A DNA stretch of 64,000 nucleotides, taken from NCBI GenBank assembly GCA_963989245.1, contig OZ022341.1, positions 47,926,126 through 47,990,125 on the forward strand. The letters are read 5' to 3'. Position numbers and translations under genes: made by a program. Positions 55,641-64,000 of this stretch are shown piece by piece. Below the pieces are notes generated by a model. The model was not told the DNA's origin and ran no database searches. It saw only the letters and a list, made by a program, of their open reading frames with translations. Position 1 is the first letter of the stretch; each line of letters begins with the position of its first letter. The DNA comes from Nansenia antarctica. Its lineage: Eukaryota; Chordata; Actinopteri; Argentiniformes; Microstomatidae.

Positions 55641-55672
<32 letters not shown>
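55543..55672. repeat. (ATT)n-(AGT)n-(ATT)n compound array
   Basis: TTA/ATT triplets (about 14), then about 17 AGT triplets, TATTGTA, then about 10 ATT triplets. Confidence 0.95.
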
Positions 55673-56202
55673 TTATTTAATTTAATTTGTATTCATTGTT
55701 GGATTATGGGTTTTACTAGCATTTTCAGATTTTGTAATTGAATTAACTTGAAAACATTTGAAATGGAATAAAACTGTGTACAATCCAGTATATTGATTAC
55801 ATTGATAGATCATAGCTAATACAACCCAGAGCGGCAACAATTCAAAACCAGTTTCCTACAAGTAGAAAAGACTGAAGAATATTTTTTGTCTACCTGAGGG
55901 GTATACTACAAAGCCAGCTATAGAGCTATACATACATACTGTATGTATACATACATACAGTATAGACTCAATTCAACTTATTGAGTGATTTGTTGACATT
56001 TTTGCATTTTTGGATTGTGATAGCAATGGATCTGAATACTTATGTACATGAGGTATTTCTGTACTTCAATTGTAATACATTTACTGAAATGTTCATTTGA
56101 TAATTGTAGGTTATTGTGTGTGGATTGATGGCAAATTCTTTTAATTTAATCCATTCAATGGATAATTCCATCCAATTCAATCCAAGTTGAGTATAACACA
56201 AC

Positions 56203-56760
56203 AAAATGTGAGAAAATGAATGAATGAATGGTCTTTATTGTCATTGCTATAGTACAGGTACCAAACAACGACATTTGGGAGGGGTGGCTCCCCTGGTGCT
56301 AGGAAAGAAAAAAAAACTAAAAAAACAAGAAGGGAAAGGAGCTGGTTTACATAAATAAAGGCTATGTACACTATCCACTATACTATACTGTACAGATATA
56401 CGACTAGGGTTGTCATATTGCACATAGTGTTATTGCACATTCATTTAAAGTGTCGCAGTTTGCAGGCTTGAAATGTACATATTTGTGCCTCAGCACTACA
56501 CCTGATTTTTTCAATCCAGCAGCTGCCATCAATCCGTCCAGACTGTCCAGGGCCCAGAACCTAGGTCTTTGCTGTGTTCAGGGCCTGGATGGCCCTGGGG
56601 TAGAAGCTGTGCTTCAGTCTGTTTGTTCTTGCGGCCATGGTCCTGTACCGCCTTTTCGAGGGCAGCCGGGCAAAGTGTTCGTACCCAGGGTGGGTTGGGT
56701 CTCTGGAGATCTTGGAGGCCTTCCTGAGACAGCGTGTGTTGTACAGCGTGTGTATCCAAA
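56203..56760 (-). mobile_element. L2-clade LINE copy 3, antisense 3' fragment
   Basis: Reading from the right: YNTRCLRKASKISRDPTHPG then YEHFARLPSKRRYRT and RAIQALNTAKT (56755-56561), followed by the L2 untranslated region (ACATTTGGGAGGGGTGG on the plus strand) and the (ATGA)n-type tail, plus strand TGAATGAATGAATGG at 56218. Only the last ~65 codons of the reverse transcriptase ORF are kept; no break in that part. Confidence 0.92.
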
Positions 56761-57193
56761 GGTATCCAGGATTATCCAAAGTTGTCAAGGTAGCAAGTCA
56801 TCGTTAAGTACAGGTTCAGGCTTTCTCTGTATCATGAACGTGAATGTCGCTCAGAAATGTCCCTCTGCTCTGTCACCAAGAAGAAAACACATTTAAATGT
56901 TGTACTAGCCAGTGTATTGTCGCCAGGGGCAGAGTCGCGCCGTATCACCCCAAGTCATTGCTTCGCATTGAAAATTACTCTTTGTCATTTGTTGCAAACT
57001 CTGGTGTGAATGGTCCTTTAGTTGATAGGCTACGTTCGGCTACTCAAACACTGATTTCAAAGCCGAAAGCTGTTTCCTTTGAAACAATAACAAGAAACAG
57101 CAACGTGTCTGTTGTCCTTTTCTGGTGCATTGAGAGTTTCATGAGCATGCCCACCTGAGGGATATAACTGTGTTAGTGTACCAGGAAGTGTAA

Positions 57194-57257
57194 ACACACA
57201 CACACACACACACACACATACTGGACGCACACACCACACATACACACACCCCTCTGA

Positions 57258-57327
<70 letters not shown>

Positions 57328-57345
57328 TCTCTCTCTCTCTCTCCT
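57194..57345. repeat. (CA)n ... (CT)n compound microsatellite
   Basis: CA run at 57194-57220, and a CT run from 57259 to 57343 with few interruptions. Confidence 0.95.
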
Positions 57346-57673
57346 AATACAGCCATTCCACTGGGCTGCACATTCACAGTGGTGGCCAAGCGGCCAGCCT
57401 ACCAATGCGCTCTGTGAGGGGGATTTGGCAAGAACCTAATCAATCACTGACAGATTACCTACAAAGCCACTTCCACATCCATTAAAGCAGGACAAATGCA
57501 GAATTGCAACTGAACAACTTGGAGTTTTTAAGCCAACAGTAGGACATCCTGGTTATTTGTCAAAGTCACTGCCGCTGAGCCACATGAGTGGGTGCGTGAG
57601 TGTGTGGGGCTCACGCAGCAGACAGAGGCGAGCCAACCAGGCGTGTGTGTAGCAGTGTGAGAGAGCGTGTGAT

Positions 57674-57715
<42 letters not shown>

Positions 57716-57888
57716 TGTGCGCATGCGTGCGTGTGTGTGGGTGTGTGTGTGTCTTTGTCTGTGTGTGCGTGCACATGTGTGTTTGTGTCTGTATGAACAA
57801 ATAGAGAGAAAGAGATTGTGTGTGCGTGTATGTGTGAATGTGTGTGTAGTAGAGCATGTGTCTGTGTGAATGTGTGTGTGCCTATAGC
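57674..57888. repeat. (GT)n imperfect array
   Basis: Long GT-rich stretch with many GC, TA and CT variants, giving reading frames on both strands that are only repeat. Confidence 0.9.
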
Positions 57889-58104
57889 TGTGTCGCGGTC
57901 GGCCCGGTGGAGTACACAGTAAATCACATCTCTTTTATTGCTAGATTTAGTAGCTTATGCTCAATAGGATCTGTTCAGTCTAAGCTCTGTCCCATCAGGG
58001 TGTTAGTCTCAACCCATAAAAGGGATTGGACCACACACCAGCAGACAGAGAGGGTGAGAGAGAGAGAGTGCGAGAGAGACCTTTCATTTACAGTACAGTA
58101 GCCT

Positions 58105-58980
58105 CCTCTCTTTTTTCTTTTTTGTTCATCTGAACACCATGTGGTGTGAATCAGTGACTAGGTTTGGTTGTAGACACAGTCTCTTATTTTTCCTCCCTTA
58201 GGATGTTTTGCTTTGAGAGTGTTATTTTCATATCACTGTTCCCTATTCACTAGGGCTTTGTGTGAAACATGATAGCATTTGATTGTAGACACCAACACAT
58301 TCCTCTGTTTGGAGCCTACACTATTGTAAATGTGTTCTACTTGTAGAAAGGTGTGGTTTTTATGTATTGGCTTTCAGATTCAAATTGTATCAGACATATT
58401 TATGTGTTCATAAATATTGCAGGTTAAATGTTTGTAATTATTTGTAAATTATTACTAAAATAATGCCTGTTACTAAAAGACTAAACATCAAGGAAAATAT
58501 TCAAAAGATTATTTGTTCCTCTATTCTGTATGGTAAATGTATTCTCCCCATGTTAGTGTTTTATCTGTTTGACAATTGATGACGGTACTTTCTCTTTGAA
58601 CAATGCTTTTTGTTTGATTAAAGCAGATAGATTATTAAATAATCGTTTGTTTTTAAGTCGTTTTTTTAAAAACAACACAGAAATTATTTACTGAAATGAA
58701 GCCTCTTAAGATATTTTTTTTTTGTGGTCTTCTAAATAATGCATAACTCATGCACTTTGACACCAGATGATGTTTTCCTTAAAAGCTGAAAAACAAAAGA
58801 GCATTTATTTTCCCCTATATTATAAACCAAAAGACAGCATCTTCTCGTGAAATGATCAGGGGTGACATCACAATCCTCAGGCGGTGGCGTTGAAATCCAG
58901 CCAGTCACATGACTGTGGGCCCCTCTCTGACCCCAGAGAGAAACCCCTCTTCAAATCACTGTTGTGAGCAGGCTGGGTGG
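58105..58980. other. AT-rich intergenic, no gene recognised
   Basis: Highly A/T-rich unique sequence, no exon seen. Confidence 0.55.
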
Positions 58981-58993
58981 GATGGGGCGGTCT

Positions 58994-59034
58994 GGGTGGG
59001 AAGGGAGTAGGGGGGAGGGGGAGGGGAGGGGTGG
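58994..59034 (+). other. G-rich tract with G-quadruplex potential
   Basis: Six or more runs of at least three G (GGGTGGG, GGGAGTAGGGGGGAGGGGG, AGGGGAGGGG) within 41 bases on the plus strand. Confidence 0.75.
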
Positions 59035-59210
59035 TATGTGTGGCTAAGCATTTCTGTAAACCCCCTCCTATTCAATTAAGAGCTAAAGCTCATTAGTGGC
59101 AGACCCACATCATTACCTCTAAAATGGTTAATGAGTTAAAATCTATTTAGATTAATGTAGCAGTTAAAGCACAGTTACCGCCTGCTAAAATACCATACAA
59201 GTTACTGTAG

Positions 59211-59212
<2 letters not shown>

Positions 59213-59277
<65 letters not shown>
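59213..59277. repeat. (CA)n microsatellite
   Basis: About 32 pure CA units. Confidence 0.97.
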
Positions 59278-59278
<1 letters not shown>

Positions 59279-60046
59279 CTGTGTTGATCCATTATTATTG
59301 AGAACCATGTTTATGGTGAATGATGCACACTTGCAAAATCAGTATGAAATGTAACCCTGTTGGAGGAGGGGGAGCTTCTCGGCAGTATTTTACAAATGAG
59401 TGTAAAAATGTTTCATACCAACCACTATTGACTATTCTATACACTGGAATTACTCTCTTTCCAGCCATTTGCAAATGAGATGCAAATAGTATTCCTACCA
59501 AAGGGTCATTTATTTTTTCCAGCCTACACAGCACTCTGACCATTATGTTAAAGTCAGAAACAGTTGCTGTGGCAGTATTGCCAGAGCAATGCGTAATTGG
59601 TGAGAAATCAGACATAAAATAAAAACAAAGAAAACATAATGATTAATAGAATAATTTATAATCACCTGCCAAATAGTTATAGCAGCCTCGTTGAATACAA
59701 GATACATAGATATAGAAAGATACACAATAAACTAAATGCAAGATAATCAATTGGACACGATTGTGGACTACAGGTTAGAGTACATACTGCATACCAACAT
59801 ATTGCATACATTCATCCCCTGTAAGCAACAGTAACTATGGGAATACTTACTGTGTGTCATGACAACGTGAGGGATTACTTGCTATATAAATGAGGAAAGC
59901 ACACATGAGATGTAGATACTGTAAAGCTACAGAGAAGGAGACAAGTGGCTAAGTAAAAGAAGTCCACTTGTCCTGCCTGCTGACACATGAGCTATTCACA
60001 CACATGCAGTATCAACCTCACAACGACAATAGGTGAGCTGAAGAAA

Positions 60047-60113
<67 letters not shown>

Positions 60114-60119
60114 TCTCTA

Positions 60120-60198
<79 letters not shown>

Positions 60199-60240
60199 CT
60201 CTCACACACTCTCACAGTCTCACACACTCTCTCACATACA
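60047..60240. repeat. Alternating (CT)n / (CA)n blocks
   Basis: CT run, CA run, CT, CA, CT, CA, CT in sequence; seven blocks. No coding meaning. Confidence 0.95.
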
Positions 60241-61233
60241 CACGTGTTTGAGACATTTGTGCCTGCACGTACGCAGGCTTGCACACCTACATATACCTGG
60301 AAACACACCACACACTCATTAATTCATCTGAATGACCTCCGAGCCACACGGCAGCTGGGACCGACCAGTCACGTTTAGGTACAGCATCTCAGTGTCTGGC
60401 ACACATAGGGGGGGTGAGCCATCGCCCTACAATTCTGGTAGACTCCAACACCCACTGTTTCCTCCCACAGTCTCTGTTGCATCATCCTGCATTACCACAG
60501 CAGCGGGACCTGTGTGTACTGTATGGTCCTCGGAGAGAATAAAGGGAGAGAGCCGAGTGCTTCACTGTGGTTGTGTACAATATCAGCCATTTGTTTCAGC
60601 CCCAACAACAACAAAAATGGCCTGATACGTTAAGCATAATGAAATGGTGCAAAGGTTGCACCACCTGGTCATTTCAGAAGGGAATAAAAAATACCCCCCC
60701 AAAAAACAAAGCAGTAATGTTTTTGCAACTATTCCTTTAAATTTACCATTGAGTATATTGTGTTCTGAAAGAATGCGAATGCTTGGTATGTCCGACACTG
60801 TAGACTATGGTGCTGTAACTGTCCTTGCTCTCTTCTGCCAGTCTGCCCTGAGGGTAAGAGTTTTCTGGGGAGGCAGACAGCCCCAAGGACAGTACAGTGC
60901 AGTATTCTGAGATCTGTACCGGAAACTGGAGTACTGAGATCTGGGATTTGCTCAAGGCTGAACTGATGATGACGACTAGGGCCAGGAGTTTTTCCTGACC
61001 AGGTCACATGGATGCCTTGAAGTCAATTCCTTAGAACAAGTCACTGTGGCATAACGGGGCCAAACTGTTGAGCCAGATCAAGCGTGTTCAGGTTTTAAAT
61101 TGAAGTGGAACCGAGTGGAACGGGTGGGAGCATACAGTGGGAATTGAAGAGATTTCTCTCTAAAATTATGATAGAAAAGCAACCAGTTTTGGGGACGGAG
61201 TCACCACCGAAGGAATCCCATTGTAACCCCTGA

Positions 61234-61248
61234 ATGTGTGTGTGTGTG

Positions 61249-61324
<76 letters not shown>

Positions 61325-61325
61325 T
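61234..61325. repeat. (GT)n microsatellite, ~92 bp
   Basis: About 45 GT units with one CGTGTG. Confidence 0.97.
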
Positions 61326-61656
61326 GTAAAAGCTGCCCTCAGCTTTCCTACCAGAGCAGATATAAACCAATATGTTTTATATTGTTTTATTTTTATGTCC
61401 TGGCACTCTTTGGGCTAAGATTGTGTACATAAATCATAGCAGCCATGATTTGAGTATCTGAAGGCAGTATTTATTTGAAACAATGAACTTCAGATGACAG
61501 TTGTTCCATCTTTGATGTCTTTTTAAAATCTGGTCTCCCTGCTGATGCTTTGATAACGTGCTAACTGGGACATTTCCATTCTAATTAGGACTCCAATTGC
61601 TAATTCGACATTGGAGCTATAATTATCATTGGGAGATCACTACAGCTCCCAGAATG

Positions 61657-61957
<301 letters not shown>

Positions 61958-62260
61958 AAAAAAAAAATCATCACAAAATGATGGTGCCAGAAAAAGTATA
62001 GTGTTTATTAAAGAATGATAGTTGATACTGAATGTGCGTGAGTATGATTAATATCTCAATTACCATTCGCTAATCACTGTTATTACAGTAAACCAAACAT
62101 AGGACGCATACACACAAATATGAAGTTGTACTTGAAGTCTAATTTAAGTTTTCCCTCAACACGACCACGAACGTTTGTTTCTTAGGTAACCACAAGTGCT
62201 ATAACACGATAATAAGCATATTTGGAATCGTTTACGCGGGACTTTTGGTATTGCAAATGA

Positions 62261-62272
62261 ACGCATGCGCAG
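62261..62272. promoter_or_regulatory. fign: NRF1-type site in probable fign promoter
   Basis: ACGCATGCGCAG holds the palindromic core GCATGCGC of NRF1 binding sites, common in TATA-less CpG promoters. It lies about 215 bases before the proposed donor of the first exon. Function is inferred. Confidence 0.4.
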
Positions 62273-62289
62273 TGTCAGGCGTATTGGTC

Positions 62290-62478
62290 AGTCCTCCGAA
62301 GCAGCTGTTTTAGGGTTTGAAATTCCAACATGGCAGTGGCTGTGGTCAGTGTTCCCTGCGCTAACTTGGAATGGTTTCAAATCGCACGCAGCCTCGCTTA
62401 ACCCGAATACCCATTCATCAGCAAACACTAGGGATCGATGTTACCTTAACCCCAGAGGTCGACCTGCAGCACATACAG
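62290..62478 (+). other. fign: Probable fign 5' untranslated exon
   Basis: The only strong donor in this CpG-containing block is CATACAG then gtaagg at 62479. Upstream sequence is unique, GC-rich relative to the desert, and lies 940 bases before the first coding exon of fign. Start 62290 is approximate. It carries a short upstream frame: ATG at 62330 (AACATGGC context), 23 codons (MAVAVVSVPCANLEWFQIAR then SLA), stop ending at 62401. In human FIGN the first exon is also non-coding. Confidence 0.45.
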
Positions 62479-63416
62479 GTAAGGCTTTCCAGGACTGGAT
62501 CCACGATATCCGCAATTAAAGTAGCAGAGGGAGAAAGGAGTCGAAGGCTATCACGGGAGCCCGATGCGTTATAGCTTACATAGGAGAGACCACCACCCTC
62601 TGAAACAACGCTTATGGATCTCTAAGAATGTTTATATTCGCAGTTTAAAGTTTTACAGTTTGCATGCATTTATGGAGCAGTTCGGTCGTTTTCGTGTCGT
62701 AAAAGAGCGCATTTATTGCGCATCAGCTCTGGTTGAGAAAAAAAACGCATGGTATGTATTTTGTGCAATGAGAAACGTATTTTCCCTATCTCTCGTTTCT
62801 AATGATAGTGCGTGTGGGGTAGGTGTTTAAATTGTAAAAGAAAAAGTAGCCAACTTTCATACGTATTATAGCCCGATGGTGATTACAACAAGTAGGCTCG
62901 CCTATGCATGCATCCTTGAGTTCAGCGGATACAATGTCACAGTTCTTGTGACACATCTATTTTTAAAGCACGGGATTAGCGCGTGGACTTTTTTTTAAGG
63001 GCATGCAACTTTATTTAGGCCTTTTATTATGTCAACAACATGCGTGACATGTGTCTTATGCGTAAAAGACGATTAGATCCGAGTGAGCAGCGGGGTCGTC
63101 TTTTTCGCTCCCCATCTCTTCATCGCTTTTGAAACAGCGGGTTTAGACTCCGCTATCCCAGTGTAGCCTTGCTTGGTTTTGTGTGACTTTGTATTACTTT
63201 TATTTGGAAAAAATAACAATATTCAGGCTGTATTATTGGCGGTACCCCTGTAAGACATTTGAACAGGGTAGCCTTGATGACAAGAAGGGCCCATTTCAGA
63301 AGACTGACATTTGAGACCGTGAACAAAAAGTGTCTTATGTTTAGCAACCTTTGGAATTTCTCTTCTTTCATATTTCCAATGTCAATGTTCTTCCCTCTTT
63401 TCCCCTTTATTTGCAG
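62479..63416 (+). other. fign: fign intron 1 (probable)
   Basis: Between the proposed first exon donor and the acceptor at 63415-63416. CpG-containing in the first half. No other exon recognised. Confidence 0.45.
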
Positions 63417-63447
63417 CGAGAAATGATCAGTAGCAGCAGCGTCTATG
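63417..63447 (+). CDS. fign: fign first coding exon (fidgetin N-terminus)
   Basis: Acceptor with a strong pyrimidine tract (TTCCCCTTTATTTGCAG, ending 63416), then CGAGAA, ATG at 63423, and codons for MISSSSVY plus the first base of the next codon, with donor gtatgt at 63448. Vertebrate fidgetin begins MISS-SVYG followed by LKMQW in a second, large coding exon, so a phase-1 split Gly is just what is expected. Family knowledge: fidgetin is a nuclear/centrosomal AAA ATPase that severs microtubules; its domain lies in the next exon, outside the window. In human FIGN lies on the same chromosomal block as COBLL1, which supports the call. The short match alone would be weak. Confidence 0.8.
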
Positions 63448-64000
63448 GTATGTTGATCAATATTTATTTTTGACTGAATGTATTGATACGCTGATGTTGT
63501 TATTGTTGTTGTTGTTGTTGTTGTGGCTGTGTTTTTGTGTAAACATGTGTTTTAGTTTCTTTCAGATAATATTGTTGGAAAACGCCAAAATAGTGCATGT
63601 TCTGTCAGAGTTGTAATGGCTTAGTGGACAGGTCTGCTTGGTTACTGTATTTTTGTTTGTCCTTATGTCCTGTAAATATGACTAGGACTGTATAATTTAT
63701 AGCTAGATACATGTTGCATTTTTATCGCTAATGCAGTATATAGGCTTGCACCCAACCAAGTTAGATGTTTGGGGGGAAAAACAACCCTTTTGCACTAGCA
63801 GATCTGGGGAGCCGTTGTCACTCCACGAAAACAAATGATTAGTGCTTGATAGGATTTTTCTCGACTCTGAGGAGGCTGTCATGAAAGCAGACGGACCCTT
63901 GATGTCCGCTCTGGCTTTGCGAGCACATCATGTTGATTGTGTTATTTTCCAGAATATAAGCTCTCAGAGAACCTTTCATGCGCCGATCCCGCTTCCACGT
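63448..64000 (+). other. fign: fign intron 2, continuing past window
   Basis: Begins gtatgttg. Includes a GTT/GTTG triplet tract at 63500-63525. No LKMQW-coding exon is present before the window end. Confidence 0.6.

Noticed and set aside
56444..56900. 148-codon plus-strand frame as host gene
   Set aside because: It is the antisense of the L2 reverse transcriptase fragment at 56561-56755.
63952..64000. Acceptor-like TTATTTTCCAG before a frame reading YKLSENLSCADP as next fign exon
   Set aside because: After the MISSSSVY exon fidgetin continues with a Gly and LKMQW; this sequence does not, so it is probably chance.

Overview
The window reads as a teleost fish nuclear genome segment. It has GT-AG split vertebrate exons, very many (AC)n microsatellites, and typical fish mobile elements: L2 and Tx1/L1-like LINEs, an L2-tailed SINE, Tc1/mariner, several hAT elements, TTAA-flanked MITEs and a solo LTR. 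The species cannot be named from sequence alone. This is a gene-poor region between two genes.

Left edge (1 to about 9.1 kb): the downstream part of a cobll1 (cordon-bleu-like 1) gene on the plus strand. Visible are the end of the Cobl domain, a proline-rich mini-exon, a basic GLFSLFRR exon, two exons that each carry a KRAP motif, a 1.4 kb exon and a probable terminal micro-exon. Every exon junction keeps frame (710 residues plus stop in the window). The actin-binding WH2 motif expected near the C-terminus of COBLL1 is not visible. Its introns hold a Tx1/L1-like insertion with a perfect 15-bp target duplication, a SINE, a MITE, a duplicated copy of the proline-rich exon that has lost its donor, and a solo LTR with 5-bp duplications.

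Middle (9.1 to 62.2 kb): a gene desert with no host protein gene that I can recognise. In human the order is FIGN-GRB14-COBLL1. Here GRB14 is not seen between cobll1 and fign, so this may be one of two teleost duplicates that lost grb14. The space holds a dead Tc1 element with an internal minisatellite (16.1-17.5 kb), a hAT fossil (20.8-22.6 kb), interleaved inverted repeats (23.2-25.0 kb), a hAT element with 8-bp target duplications carrying a nested L2 with an intact 519-codon reverse transcriptase ORF (25.4-28.5 kb), a 1.34 kb near-perfect palindrome of two head-to-head MITEs (39.8-41.1 kb), a second broken L2 with its own nested hAT insertion (49.5-52.4 kb) and an antisense L2 tail (56.2-56.8 kb). 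From 33.5 kb to 62 kb there are more than twenty long dinucleotide arrays and several poly-C or poly-G runs. Some non-repetitive, TAAT-rich or octamer-bearing stretches may be conserved regulatory elements.

Right edge (62.2-64 kb): a CpG-containing region with an NRF1-type site, a probable 5' untranslated exon, and a 31-nt exon with the first eight codons of fidgetin (fign; MISSSSVY, then a split Gly codon). The rest of fign lies beyond the window.

I found no convincing new biological system. The most unusual structures are the giant MITE palindrome, the interleaved inverted repeats, the cobll1 C-terminal change with its coding minisatellite and duplicated exon, and the nested transposons whose boundaries can be read to the base.
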